Source of the DNA: Tubiluchus corallicola
Taxonomy: Eukaryota; Priapulida; Priapulimorpha; Priapulimorphida; Tubiluchidae
NCBI GenBank assembly: GCA_030141605.1
Contig: JAQGDQ010000155.1
Location: forward strand, 1 to 64,000
DNA: 64,000 bases
Direction: 5' to 3'
Shown one piece after another: positions 44,722 to 58,414 of this stretch. Each line of letters starts with the position of its first letter. Within the stretch, counting starts at the first letter, position 1. The position numbers were made by a program, and so were the translations under genes. Under the pieces are notes generated by a model. That model saw nothing but the letters and a program-made list of their open reading frames with translations, was not told where the DNA came from and ran no database searches.

Positions 44722-47700
44722 AATAACACCAGTTTGTATGGTATAACATTTCATAGGGCTTGAAAAAGCATTTAATTAAACATGCTGAGTAGTGGTTGTA
44801 AGCATGTAATCTGTAAACTGGCTAGTTATACGTCTACTAGTCAAGATAACTGAAGTTACCTCTGATATGGTAGAATGGAAAAATGACTAAAGTCGCCTTT
44901 TGGTTCATTATCGGTTGTTTTGCCTTCTGCCATCCAAATCAAAATTGAAAATATGAACGAATTCAAAATTATGTTGTATGTTGTAAAAATTAATGTTGTA
45001 GTTGTATCAATGCAAATTTTGTCATTTGCCTTCAACATGACTGCATCTCACTTTTGCTGCTACTTGTTTAGGCCAGGCTTTTTTAGGATTTGAATAAGGA
45101 GCTAATGCTGTGGAAATTGCAGCAGATTTGTTTACATGGCATTGCCTTTCAATGGATTTAGTTAAAATAAGTTGAAGGCATAATAATCATATAGCCTGCC
45201 TCTTTACTCAGATTAAATTGAGCTGAATGTTGCAGTCAGCTTCAGTGCCCATTAAACTATGGCACCACATATCTATAGTACTTCAGTATGCTGTACTATG
45301 TTCAATAAAAGTGAAACTAATGAATTTTCCAGTATTTGTAATAAAAGATTCTAATGACAGAAAACTGCTAATTACGTTTTTTGCATTAATAGTTCAACGT
45401 AAAGTATACGACTACAGTATTCTATTCAGAACCTCATTTGCGTATAGGCTGGTATATGGTTTGTATATGGATCGATCAATATGGAGATATAATTTTGATT
45501 GCTAAAGCTGCAGAGATTTTAATTATCATGCTTGATTGAATTTTTGGATATTTTGTTACATTTCACGCTATTATAATAATATGGCAATACTATTGTGATG
45601 ATTTAAGACTTTTTAAATATGATGTGTTTAGGCCTTATGCTGTTATCAATTAATACGTTTTAACTAAAACATTAAGTAGACTAACAACTAACAACTAGAA
45701 TACCGGAAGGATTTGTCGTAAGCTATTACGATGAAATCAGAGCTGCCTTGGTTACAAGGTACTCTGTGGTCTAGTGTCCTAATGTGTTGAGTATGTAAGT
45801 CCAAGATCCCAGATCCATGTTCACACTCAACGTTGACTTCACATTTTTTTATTTCATGCTACAGTTTAAAACTTATGAAGTTATCAGTTTAATTACATCA
45901 AACATAATGAATGATAAGGGTAGAACACCATTGAGCATCCAGGCTGTTTCCCATTATGCAAGATGTTAAGTTTTTCAGAAGTAGGTTTTGTAATTTGGGA
46001 TTGACCTGTTGCAAATTCTGCCACCAGAAAGGACTCCGGCTTTTTAAATGTTACAGCTTATACATAGCTAACTTATACTATACTAACTCTTTTATGCCCT
46101 TAAGAGTTCTACATTATTTGAGCTGTTAATTTTGTCAAGGAAGTTATTTCCAGTTAAGGCACCCAAAAAAGACGTTTATAATGACTTTACAATGTTGTGA
46201 TATTGACTTAATTACTATTCCAAAGTTCAACACTAAATGTATGTTTTTTGTCTAGTTAATTACGAAACCTATATGGCATAAGATGTATAATGTCAATATG
46301 GCATAATATTATTACCGTTACCGTCGAAGGATAGAGGTTAAACATAAATAGCTTATAAACCTCTCCACTCTTCCTTGTTTACTGTATCAATATTAAAATA
46401 CATAATGGGTGGCGACACTGCGATCACGAAGCGAAACATATATAACTGATATTATTATATTATAATTATTAATTTTTATTATACATCTACGCGCAATAGA
46501 TACTTTGTTGCCTAAAAGGATTTGTTTGCATGTCAAAATTAGTCGTTGTAGTACAGTGGTTTTTGACACAAAGCGTCCTGTGCACTAGGATTTCGTCGAA
46601 GAGTTACCATATCAGTTCTGTCCGCTCGTTGGCGTTTGTCGCATTTTTTTGCTTGTCCACTAGCCATTGTCCTTTGTCATCGGATTGTTGATTGTACATG
46701 GCTAGGATAAGCTTATTTGGCTAGGTACGTTTATAAAGTGTAAGTTGCATAGTTCACTTAAACTGTGAGTCAATTATTGCTGTTTGGCACCGTTTACTAC
46801 AGTGGCTCATATATCGCGCAGTGCGACCTATCCCCGCGTTTAATACGGGCTGCCGAAGTGGCTAAATGCATATGCAGCAGAGACTGACACGAGTTTTCCG
46901 TAATGATAGCCTCCGGTCTTGCTTATTTAATATTAATAATTTAAAATATCATTTAATTTAAAATGTAATTTAATTAATTAAATATAATTATAATGACATT
47001 TAATGTGTTTATACATGTAAATACGTTACATAACATTTTTTATGTTAGCACCACAAATAAAATTGCTGTTATGAAAGTGTGTATAATATAACCCTGAAGG
47101 GTTACTTAAATGAAGACAGGGTGATTTTGCATATACTACCCCATTTTCAAGTCCGATAAAAAGTATACATTTTAACACGATTAATACTGCAAAAGCGTTT
47201 CTGATAATAGATTAAAATCTTAATTAATGGCGGACGAGCCCAATTATTGATGATGTCACAAATAACATAATTTTCAACGGGGCAAAATATTCGACGAGCG
47301 TGTTTGCGAAGGCGAAAATCGAAGTACAGTGCTACTGTAAGATATTCAGTGTGTTGGATTAAAACTAGGCATGTTTGAAGATAAAAATTCAAATTTACTG
47401 CTGTGCTCACGTATCAGCTGTCGAACGTGTATAGTTCGTCAAAAACTAACACATCTGAACTGAGAGATACAGCACCTGTTTTTGTGTAGTGAATTTCCGA
47501 AATCCAGGCGCTAGTGCCCATCTAACTAGCGAATGGCCAAATGCATGTAACGTCGAAGAACTAGTGGAGTGAATGCGAAATTGTGTTTGTTCATTGACGT
47601 AAGTCATTTTTGAAAAAATAGTGTGCTGACTTTCAATACTTTTAAAGAGTAGACTGTTTTGACCTACTCTTTGAGATTTTGTCTGGTTTTGCTTTAAGAA

Positions 47701-48180
47701 GAGGGTAGCCGAAAGTTAACTAAGAATAAGTTATACATCTGATAAAATAAAATATTATTAAATCATTTAAAATAGGCTAGCTTTTAGGCAATTCTAATAT
47801 TTCATTAAGGTATGTCGGTTATATTTTGCATTTCGTATGAGGTACATAGGCAGGTAATCCATTTAATTACCTCTTTGTCAAAAATAGCTTTTTTCTTAGT
47901 GTAGTATATGGGCTGATGATACCATCTAACCTCTTGTTCAGTGATTGCCCATATACCGCACTGGCTTTCCACAAATTTAATGCATGTAATAGTGCAACTA
48001 CAGTATATGGGCTAGCACGATCAATGCCTGCTAGCTATAGTATAATGCTGTCGGGTACCACTTCTGCTTTTTCAAAATTTTTGTAAAGAAAATTTTTGCA
48101 ATATTTCGGCGTGTTTTTATTTAGATAAAGCAACATGCCTCATTATATCAATTTCACATATAACTTATATTATAGATATT
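44722..48180. other. 3' flank of the zinc-finger gene and gene-free stretch
   Basis: An AATAAA near 45303 may end the zinc-finger transcript. A tRNA-like patch with A-box-like TGGTCTAGTG lies near 45770. Around 47900-48020 the motif GTATATGGGC occurs three times, twice as an inverted pair. Nothing else recognised. Confidence 0.45.
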
Positions 48181-48420
48181 TTGGCTTCGAATAGCAGACC
48201 TGTTGATCTCAATTTGTAAGCCCTCAATCTGTCTTTTAATAATTGCAAGGATGGTGTTAGTTTCAGCAGCATTTTCTGGCAGCGCATTCCACTGGTTAAC
48301 TACTCTTTGAAAAAAATTAGTAACTCAGTTTGCTGTTGCATGAGGTTTAAGTAGTTTACTAGGGTGGCCTTTATTGGACAATCGTCCTCTGTTACAAGAT
48401 AGTCAATAGATTATTTAGAC
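48181..48420 (+). repeat. Possible LINE-derived interspersed repeat
   Basis: Contains GCGCATTCCACTGGTTAACT followed by ACTCTTTGAAAAAAATT, a pattern I associate from memory with noncoding parts of CR1/L2-like repeats in many animals. No second copy of this part is in the window. Confidence 0.35.
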
Positions 48421-50449
48421 TGTAATTGAAACTTACTGGGATTTAAGTGAACTGAGAACAGAGAATTACACTGCCTACAATAATTACTAGTCCACATTTG
48501 CAAGACCCCATAAAGAATTTTTGTTGAAAATAGGTCCTACTTTCTATCATCGTCATTACTATCATCAAATCATGGTCAACAAAAATTAGAAAGTTGGCGA
48601 AGATGAAGAGTGAGAGATTAGGACTGAAGGAATGTAAGTAAGAAATCTGTGAAGTGTTCCCTTGCAGACACAATAGAACATGCTCATTGAACACCAACAA
48701 GGAGGATCACGAGTAAGCACCTTTACCAGTGGCTTTTACCATTAAGAAACTTTAACAACACAGGATTAATTTGAAATTGTGATCAATAATGTGTGAGGCC
48801 TCTCTAAACTAGGGAGTGTCAATTTCGTGAAAATACACACATATGAAAACTGCCGAAATTAGGCTGTTTTTTGCCTGTGGCTTCGAGCTCCTGCTTCTAT
48901 CCAGTAGGTCCAAAAATTTTCAAATTTGGGATCATCAGAGATTAAGTCGTAGAAATTCTAAGTCTTTGAAAAAGAGTATCAGCCATTTTGCTTAGGTAAT
49001 ACTATAACAGCAGCCATCTTAATGGTGTATGAAATTGGCGAAATATTGTTGCATGAAGTTGATCTAATTCACAAACTGTAAAAAAATCAATTGGAAAAAA
49101 TTTGATTACAACACTGTCATGTTGGGGTTGGTAAATGATGCTTTATTGTATTTTGTCACAGTAACCTGCACATTTAACGTGCCAGGATTTTAGTATATAT
49201 CACAGTCTAGGTTACATTTTTTCCAGTACTAATAAAAACGAGATTGCATTCTGTCACTAAAGACTTGGATTTCACTGTGTTGAAAGTTGTGTGGTTACTT
49301 AGGATAAAGCAAGTTACTAAAAACTTTGAACAAATTTTGCTGAGGAGCCTTTGGACATTTGTCATAAAAATCTGTCTTTTGTAAAATGCATTAAGCAAAT
49401 ACCAAGTGTTTTTTAGCTGAGAAACTGCAAAGTTACTTAGTGCATCATTAGTCTGACATTTTTATGCACTTTTTCATTACATTCTGCTTAGCAATTACAT
49501 AACTTAAAGTGTTATGTCTGTCTCTTTGTGCAATATTTGTGTTTTTACTGCAGAATAAAAACAAATAATATGCATGATTTGTGTAAGACTGTTTTTTGCT
49601 AATGATTCGAAAATCATCAAAACTGATTTGAATTCGAAATCTCAAAATTCGGCTTACTTCGAGTTCGAAGGTCACAGATTTAATTCAAATGATTTCTGGT
49701 AGTGAATCCTAGCTCCTAATTACATGTTACTCCGTGTTACACTCAGAGTCACAAACTTTGAATGCACTGTGATATAAAGTGGAAACGTGAGGGTATCATG
49801 CAGAGTTATGGACTTTTCATTAGATTATATAATGTGTGAAATATTAAAGTTAAATTAGTAGTAAGGTTTTTTCGATAAATTATGACATGGTAGCATAAGG
49901 TATGGACATCGTTTGTTTTGGAAATGTAATCTCACCAGCAGAGGAAGCTCTGCTTCTCCCTTTACCGAAAGGCCACCTGTAGTTTTAATAAGCATTGTTC
50001 ACCATGTGAGTCTTTTTTCTCAAGCGTAATGTTGAATAACTCTTTGTTAATTTTTTATTTTAAATAAACTACATAACTTAAGCTGATGTAAGAAGTTGTA
50101 GATCGGCGATGCATGTGCCGCCGAACACATTTGCGAGCATGTTGAAATCGTCTTGTTTTTGTAAAATCTTATTTTTGTTTGGCTTATCTTTGCTAGCAGA
50201 TGTGTTTTGTAATGTCTCCCAGACCGCTTGTTCAAATAAAACAACCTTGTCACAGTTGCAAAAACATTATGACTTGCAATATTATTGATTTTAACAGCGA
50301 CTACAGAGACTTTTATTTAAGTATGGTTGACAAAAGGAAATTTCCTCAAACTCATTAGGTTCTGTTTGAAAACATCTGAAGACAAGGTGCTCTCAACATT
50401 TAACAAACTGTTATGCAGGGTATGTCATGTCAAGGGCATGTCTAGTAGT
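48421..50449. other. Gene-free AT-rich stretch
   Basis: Nothing supportable. Confidence 0.5.
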
Positions 50450-50640
50450 AGAACATACAACAGTAGCAGTGTTAACAACAGCTGCAGCAGAGGCAACAAC
50501 AAAAATAATAACAACAACACTGCAACCAGCACCACCAACAACAGCAGCATTAACAACAATGGTTGCAGCAGCAGCAACAACTTGAGCCATTACAGCAGCA
50601 GTAACAACAATGTTTGCAGCAGCAGCAACACGACCTAAGT
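50450..50640. repeat. CAR/AAC trinucleotide-rich tract
   Basis: Imperfect runs of AGC, AAC and AAT triplets. One frame (50327-50638) would read as Asn/Ser-rich protein, but it has no start context or homology; I treat it as simple repeat. Confidence 0.75.
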
Positions 50641-53029
50641 AATGACTGCAACAGTAACAACTGCAAGAGCAGCTGTAGTGTATCCACAGGTTAAGTTGGG
50701 CAATAACATGCTTACCCATTTCCCAATTCCCCATCGAATCTCGTGCTCAACTTGCAGACCACAGTGTGTTCAAATCGATGCAGACACAAGCAAATCAGTA
50801 GTGAGTTAGTGAATTGGTTGACTGTCCAGCCTGAAGCTATCTTGGTTGAGCACTGGCTTGCAGTACTTTCTGTGTTTCAGGTGTCTGTATTGACTGTTGA
50901 AAGACACAGGCAGGTGTAAAAGTGAAATAAATTAAGCTCAGGTGTGCATTCTACTGATTACAGGTAAGTTGTGTACAAATGAAGCTTTCGTTTATTGCAA
51001 GTTAGTTTTTAGTTAATTCTTGCACTAGTGGTAATTTATAGAATATTTTCTCTTATTTAATGTAGCAACATGTTTCGGGACATGTGTCGCCTTCTATCAT
51101 TAACTAATGGAATATATGGTATCTTTAAACTTGAAGGTTACATGATTTTGTTAGCATTTTTGCACTTTTCCTGTGACTACGTACAGCACTTAGTGACATT
51201 TGAACACTTTTTCATGAAAAAAATTCTCACTACTACTACTCAAAGCATGGTTGTAAAATTTTCAATAGTCTTTTAATATTTTAACAGGCAAGAGGTTGTA
51301 ATGTTTCCCTTGATTACTAACAGGTGTCGCCATGATTCTAACAATGTGTCATCACATACTCCCAATGTTGTTTATAGCAGTCTGTTCTGGTGTGATGCTT
51401 AATTGTAATTTGACAAAAGTAAATGAGATTACAGCCTTTAGTAAACCAGTTATACTTTCATACATAGATGTATGCACGAGATCAGATCGAAGTGTTCATA
51501 TGGTTCTGTCAGTTTTATAAAAACAATTTGATGTTGTAAAACCCCTGTGTCTGCTCTGATGACTACTGACAAGCAATAGCGGTGCTCGGTACCTTGTATG
51601 TAATAATTTAGATCGATTTGATGTTGTTCTGGTAATTTGGAATACCCTTGTTCATTGTTTTGTCATCTCCATAGATTAGTAATAATTACTGCTGTAATGA
51701 TTTACTGATTACTAGTGACCCGCACTGAGAATTATTAGCCAAGAAGTAGCAACAGTCATTTTCTGCACTGTCACCATTGCTGCTTGATGTCCCAACAAGC
51801 TGCATATTATTTGCAGTAAACAATGGATGTAAGATATTTGAAGTATGTAGCTAGTTTATTCAATGTATCATTATTTTTTAATAATAGCATGAAATTTTAG
51901 CTGCTTCTTTTGCGTCCTGGTTTCTGTATACCTTTTCTGAGAAGCGCCATCGCCGACTTAGTGATGTGATGCAATTTAGCTGTGCAGAATACAAATTGTA
52001 AATGTGGTTTAAAGGAATCCGTAATTTTTTTAAATGTCCAAGTTATTTTGTCATTGACTGCTGAAAACTTTATTCTAACTCAGAGGCAGTGTAAACGGCT
52101 GTATTGCAATAAAGGCAGAAGCTGCTTTACTTTTATGAATTAGCTATTTGCTGCAACTGAAAAGCTGGAAGCGAGTGAGTCAGGTTCTAGAAAAAGATAT
52201 TGTTGTAATTTGCGCACAGTGGATTGTGAACTGCTTACATGTTTGCTCCGTGATGCCAGACTTCGGACCGCCGTGTGTCGCATATTAAGTTTATTAGCAG
52301 ATGATTAAAGCGGGATGACGTTGCACACGAACTATTTATTAAATCAACAGTAAAACATGTGCAAAACGATCGAGTTATCCGGCAGATGTGTTATAAAAAT
52401 ATCAGCCGCCGTCTAGAATTACCAACCCTTCAAAATGTCCGTGGTGTACTTAACATAGTACAATAATTCTTGCTCTAAGTTTTAAAAAACAATACTAGTA
52501 ACGAGCAAACCATAATCAAATAATAATATAGTTCCTGCTTTTGCCATGTAATAGTAAAAACATGATACTTGAGTGCCTTATCTCGTTTTAGTATAAAAGT
52601 ATTTTGTTTATGATTTCATTATCTTAGGTGCTTTCATTATGCCAAATGTATATGATCTGCAGTAATATAAATACATTGTAACAATGCAAATGTCACGTGA
52701 GCACTTGAAATTTTTTATCAGCGCCATCTGTCGTCATGTTGGCTTATTATTCTAAACATTTCGCTAAGCATGTGTAAATAAAAATATTAATATTCCTGGC
52801 ACAGTTGCTGCCATATGGTTGTTGGTTAGCAGGCTCCAGTTTTCCTTCAGGGTGAATAGCATTCAAACTGTTGCAGTAGCTGGAAACGAAACTCTGAGGC
52901 TTATGAATAGAACGGCTTTTCACCTTTATCATAATTTCTTAGTTTAGCAGAATTTCTTTGTTTTCTTTTAGCATCGTCAGTTAGATTGATTCGGTTTTAC
53001 TTGTTTGTGCCACTGCTGTGTTTTAGTTG
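50641..53029. other. Gene-free AT-rich stretch
   Basis: Nothing supportable; short frames only. Confidence 0.5.
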
Positions 53030-53215
53030 TGTTAGCCTTACTGTTAGGCTGTTTTTCTTGTTGGCTAGAATTGTTTGTCTCATTTCTGGCTGTCTAGAAT
53101 TTGTCAACTCCATTACTAGACTGTTTTTCTGGTGCCTAAAATTGTCAGCCTCATTGCCCGGCTGTTTTTCTGATTATCTAGGTTTGCTAGCCTTACTGTT
53201 AGACTCTTTTTGATT
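53030..53215. repeat. Degenerate tandem repeat of about 42 bp
   Basis: About four to five diverged units with the core GGCTGTTTTTCT followed by CTAGAATTG-like sequence. Confidence 0.6.
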
Positions 53216-53789
53216 GCATTTTTATTATGTTTTTGAGGTAAAAATACACTGAGATAAAAATCATTGTCTCGATCCTGCCTATTTGATAGAGAAATTTCTT
53301 TTATAACAGTTTACGTGATGAGTGAGTTAGGGAATACTAGCGTGTGCAAGGCGCGTGTAATTTCTAGTATTTCATGACTTCCCACGCGAGCTGGTGTTTG
53401 TTTTTGCTTCTAATCTTATCTGGGTATCGTAAATATTTGCTCTGTTTTCGGCGGCTAGACGTTGTTAAGCGCTGGCACTGACGGGTAGGCTGTGGCAGAC
53501 GCTGCAAAGCGACGGTACTGATGGGGAGGCTGATGAAAGCCCACTAGGCGAAATTAGAGAACCGCATTCCCAAAATACTCGTTTTAACGTCGAGTTCTTT
53601 GCTGATTCGTTTTGAATGAGAGATAAATTGTTTCAGATGTGGGTACACGCTGAAACCGCTAGAGGGCGTGATATCGATTTCAAACTTTTATTGTCCGACA
53701 CCTAGGTGGGCTTTCAAACTGTTTTGAAACTTGATAAATTGTCTTTTTTGCTAAAGTTTTCTGTTATTTTTGAGTATGTTTCTAATTGC
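53216..53789. other. Spacer with a short local duplication and a CTCF-like word
   Basis: At about 53470-53540 the phrase GGCACTGACGGGTAGGCTG recurs as GGTACTGATGGGGAGGCTG. At 53656-53668 lies CCGCTAGAGGGCG, similar to the core bound by CTCF in animals; function not shown. Confidence 0.35.
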
Positions 53790-54352
53790 TAGCAAACATG
53801 AACATGCTCATAATTATGAACAAGAATGAGCATGCTCACAATTGCTAACAAGGATGGGCATGCTCACAATTGCCAAGAAGAATGAATATGCTCATAATTA
53901 TGAACAAGAATGAGCATGCTCACAATTGCTAACAAGGAAGGGCATGCTCACAATTACCAAGAAGAATGAACACGCTCATAATTATGAACAAGAATGAGCA
54001 TGCTCACAATTGCTAACAAGGAAGGGCATGCTCACAATTGCCAAGAAGAATGAACATGCTCATAATTATGAACAAGAATGAGCATGCTCACAATTGCTAA
54101 CAAGGATGGGCATGCTCACAATTGCCAAGAAGAATGCAATGAACACACTCATAATTATGAACAAGAATGAGCATGCCCATAATTGCCATCAAAGATGAGT
54201 ATGGTTATAACTGCCAGCAAAGATGAGCATGGTTATAATGGCCAGCAAAGATGAGCATGGTCATAATGGCCAGCAAAGATGAACATTGTCGTAATGGCCA
54301 GCGAAGATGAGCATGGTCACAATTGCCAGCAAGAATGGGCATGTTCATAATA
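53790..54352. repeat. 28-bp minisatellite with 84-bp higher-order unit
   Basis: About 20 units of the type AACAAGAATGAGCATGCTCA followed by CAATTGCT. In the first part three variants alternate in fixed order, giving an 84-bp super-unit. The last part uses a different variant (CCAGCAAAGATGAGCATGGT). Confidence 0.92.
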
Positions 54353-55585
54353 AGCCTATTCACAGTTTCGTTGTGCGCACGCGCAGTTGCTGTAGGCCAA
54401 AGGTTAAGTGTACCACAGCAACACGTCTTGACTACAATCGTCACGTGACATGTGTAAAGCAAAACCGCCTGCTGCATTGTTCTGTAACTTCAGTTCAGTA
54501 GCTTCAGTTGTTTTGCATAGATTATACCTTATTATGTATCAGTCTGTGCGTAGAGTGATTTACTAGCAGAATTTTCCCCGTGAACAAGAGAAAATGAACT
54601 AAATAAGGTTTTATTTAGCTGTTAAAACTAATACTATTACAATAGCATGGGCTGCAAGGCCTTGTCAAGTGTACACAAATGCGTCTGGCACCCTTAACCT
54701 TTGACCTTTTCACCTTCATCATGAATTGCTGGAACTGTGAAAAAGGCCTATTGCCAACAAGAGTAAGCAAGGTCATACCAGCCAATAGGAGCGTTAATTG
54801 ACAACAAAAATGTATGTATCCAAATTTTTCAGTATGCTAAATAAGACTTGTCCAATTGATATAAGCTTGTTGTGGTTTAGCGGGTAAATCTTGTAAGACA
54901 CTGATCATTACCTGTAATGCATGAACCAGATGCTAGCACGTTGCATGAAGTAAACACAAACTTACTGTCATCGGATACGTTGCGTATTTCGTTACCACGC
55001 AACCAAGGTATATATGCGAGTCCCCTGCATGTGAACTCGCCCTTAGATGCGTCAGTTAATCGGTATTTCTCATGCATTAAAACAGCTCTGCGCCGCCGAC
55101 TTTAATTCGATTGTAAACCGATATTCAGACAACAAAGTCAATTTTCTGCAGCTATAATCTGCTTTTACGTGCTGTGAGTGAGAGTTAATTTCCATGAAAT
55201 CTTGCACGCGGCGACGCACCTGCAATTCAGGGAAAGTTCGCATTGTCATTGCTTAGTTCGGCAGCATTAGCTCTGGCGGATTTATGAGATGGGGTGGTGC
55301 AGTTGGTGGTGTGCTGTTAGTGCCTTCTTAGCCGGTGAACGCTTTTCAGACGTCTGGAAACTTAGTGCAAATTTATGTATGTATTAGTGCAAATAAATGC
55401 ATGTATTGTGTCTATAAAAATAACGATTCTTGAATCCAATAAATGCTTTTTCACCCGTTCTCTTTCTCTCTCGTTTTTATTTCTGTTCCTCTTTTTTTCT
55501 CTAATTTTGCTTCTCTGCTTTTCAATAACTCATACATGAGTAAACCTATTTGCTTCAATTTTCTGTTTTTTCCCAATGCATTCCC
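54353..55585. other. Gene-free stretch
   Basis: A TATATA word lies at about 55008 in AAGGTATATATGCGAGTCCC, a possible core promoter without an identified gene. Nothing else recognised. Confidence 0.4.
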
Positions 55586-55653
55586 TCCTCTCTCTCTCTC
55601 TCTCTCTCTCTCCTCCTCCTCCTCCTCCTCCTCTCTCTCTCCTCCTCCTCCTC

Positions 55654-55694
<41 letters not shown>
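55586..55694. repeat. (CT)n/(TCC)n microsatellite
   Basis: Long pyrimidine run alternating TC and CTC repeats; frames across it are artefacts. Confidence 0.95.
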
Positions 55695-55698
<4 letters not shown>

Positions 55699-56201
55699 TG
55701 TCTGACTATCTATATATCTGTCTATCTAACCATCTGTTCATCTGCCCAGCCATACTGCCACCCATGTGTCCATCCCTCCGTCCATTCTTCCAACCATCCG
55801 TCCATCTTTCTCTTTCTCAAATTTAATTTAACTAAACTTAAAGTAGCTGATAATCTCAAAATGCAAACCATTCAATTATCCATATGATGCCAGTGTTAGA
55901 ATAATTTCAGTAAATCATAATGTTACATACTTTGACGTTATACATAGGAAAATGTCTTACAGTTTGTACATGAGAGTAATGCGTAGTACAAATTCATTTA
56001 TCTGAAAGTGAAGTGGCTTACATTTCTGACATTAGAAGACAGTGGAGGATCTTATTATATAGAAATTATAGTTAGGCGTATTTTGGTAAGTATTGCTGGT
56101 TAATTTGTTATTTGTGTATGTAGTACACACGTAATGTTGTAAATATCGTGCAATTGTGGTGCATGTACTTTTTTATTTGTGTGTGTAAACAAATCTCTCT
56201 G

Positions 56202-56202
<1 letters not shown>

Positions 56203-56258
<56 letters not shown>
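56203..56258. repeat. (TG)n microsatellite
   Basis: Uninterrupted TG dinucleotides followed by a pyrimidine-rich region to about 56570. Confidence 0.95.
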
Positions 56259-56260
<2 letters not shown>

Positions 56261-56599
56261 GCACGTGCGTGCGTGCGTGTGTGCATCTCTCATTTTTCTC
56301 GTTCCCTTCGCTCTTTTTTCTCTCTCTGTCCTTCTCTCACCCTCTTTCTCGTTTTATGTTTGTCCATCCATCTGCCGGTCTATCTGTCTGTTTTTCTGCC
56401 AGTCTATCTGTCTATTTACTTGCTTCTATGCCCATCCCTTCTTTCTCTCCCTCTCCCCTTTCTCTTTCTCCCTCTCGCACTCCCCCCTCTTTTTCCTCTG
56501 TCTCGTCTCTCTCTTTCCTTCCTTCCTTTCCTCTGTCTTTCTGTCACTCTCTTTCCTGTGAATTCCCTTTCTTTCTTGTCTTTTGCTGTACAATAGTTT

Positions 56600-57820
56600 T
56601 AATAATGGCAGCATAGCACAACAGAAGTTGAATTGTTAATTATTAGCATTAACTTTCAGAAATGAAAAATCTAAAATTAACAAAATTTCGCGCGAGTAAG
56701 TGGATCAATAAGGCGGATTTGCAGGCTGTAGCTTTGTGAAATGTACAAAATGCTGTCACAACTCATTGAGTAGTGGAGGGCTAAACCGTAAACACGCTGA
56801 CTGCCAGAACGCCATTATGATGACACTAGTTGACATTCTACAATTTGCCACGAGCAGCGCTAGAAGCATTCCACGAATTTTTCTTATCTACTGCGCTTAT
56901 AATGAGCATGTGTGCAAGAGCTAGGCCTATGTCACCCGGTGGTAGTAGGAACCAGGGAATGGTTGAGCATCTCGAGGTACGTTCACGTTTTAAGGCATAA
57001 ACCATACTTTACAGAGCTGTTGTATTGTTGTGGGCTTATGTAGGATTCCTACTGGAGTTTGCTCTTCGTGGACCTGCCGGACACTGTCTGTCTGCACTAT
57101 TTTTTGAAAAGTGTCTAATAATAGTCTTCGAACATTAGTTAGCTAGTAGAGTCACAAAGATTTGGTTTGCTGTACCTTTTGGTTACATTTCATGTTTATG
57201 AAATTCTAAACAAAATTGAATCTATAAACCATTAAACCTTTGCTAGAGTTCTGCATGTGTGTGAAAACTTTCGCCGCTTGCTACTGTAGGTAGTTTCTGC
57301 ATGGTTTTTGGGTACTGTCTACTTTTTATCCCATTAAATCATAATTTGTAAGTGTTTAACGTAGTTGCTGTTTCCAATCAGTTTAAATTCATATAGGTCT
57401 TCTTGTGTAAACTGGTGCTACCTGATTTTATTTGTGCTTTTATCTGATGATTGAAATCTATTATATTAACTTTTATCATTGTACAAAGGCAAATTTTACA
57501 AATAATGGTATGTTAAAGTTCGTTTACAATATCCCGTATATAGAGGGTCAGAGTGCAACCACGCAGTCTTGAGTTCGATACTAGCGGCTGTAGGCGCTAG
57601 GGTATATACCCTACATACATATTAATTGTTTGTGTACTTACACTTACCGGTATTGTTGCTAAATAGTATAAGTCACGAAATAGCCGTTATGTGCTAATGT
57701 TGTTTGTGCGACGGTAAATAATTATTATCTTTTGTCTTGTCTATATTGTATATATCTAAATATGTATATGTGTGAGTAATTTTAAATAAATAAATAATAA
57801 TAATAAAGATAATGATGTTA

Positions 57821-57851
<31 letters not shown>

Positions 57852-58414
57852 CGACGACAACGATATGTGCTACAGGTGTAATGTGTAATTTGTGTACGAG
57901 TTTTTCATAGATATTATTTTGTTCATTGTCATTTTAGTTGATTTGCTTATTTTTTCAGTGTGTTTTCATTTTTGCTGTTAGTCAGTTGTTAGATGGTATT
58001 CGGTTGCTGAGCAACCAAAACGTTCCATCAAGTTTCTCTGTCCTGTATAACATCGTTGCGTTTTCTGTTCCTGATATTTGGCTTGTCATGTCCGACTTCG
58101 ATTATCAGGATCACCGCCTTCCGCTCTACTCTCATTGTCGATGCACAGCCCTCTTTATTTATCCTTCTCTTTTGTTCGTTTCCCATCGGAAGGCTTTCCA
58201 AGTCTGTGGCTTTGGCTGTTAACCAAATACCGAATCTTGCCAGATCTAATAATGTTTAACAGTCCTCGGCGGATCCAAACAAGGGTACCTCCCATTGGAA
58301 GTCCTTTTTGGGAATTTGCCTTCCAAAACGAGAATGGGAATTCTGAATTATTTTGATTTTTTAGTTTCTCTACTTTCATAAGGATTCTCAAACTATGACT
58401 TCGTCGTTCAATTA
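56600..58414. other. Gene-free stretch with (GAT)n microsatellite
   Basis: A GATGAT run lies at about 57823-57855. A weak B-box-like GAGTTCGATAC lies near 57572. Short frames around 57940-58390 show no known motif. Confidence 0.45.

Noticed and set aside
46845-46900. tRNA-like GCTGCCGAAGTGGCTAAATG
   Set aside because: A-box-like only; no B box or cloverleaf could be drawn.
50327-50638. Asn/Ser-rich open frame
   Set aside because: Produced by triplet repeats; no homology pattern or splice context.
55443-56616. Several frames of 60-145 codons rich in Ser/Leu/Pro or Cys/Val
   Set aside because: They cross (CT)n, (TCC)n and (TG)n repeats and are low-complexity artefacts.
57540-57600. tRNA-like segment with GAGTTCGATAC
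   Set aside because: Stems do not pair well by eye; no repeat copy.
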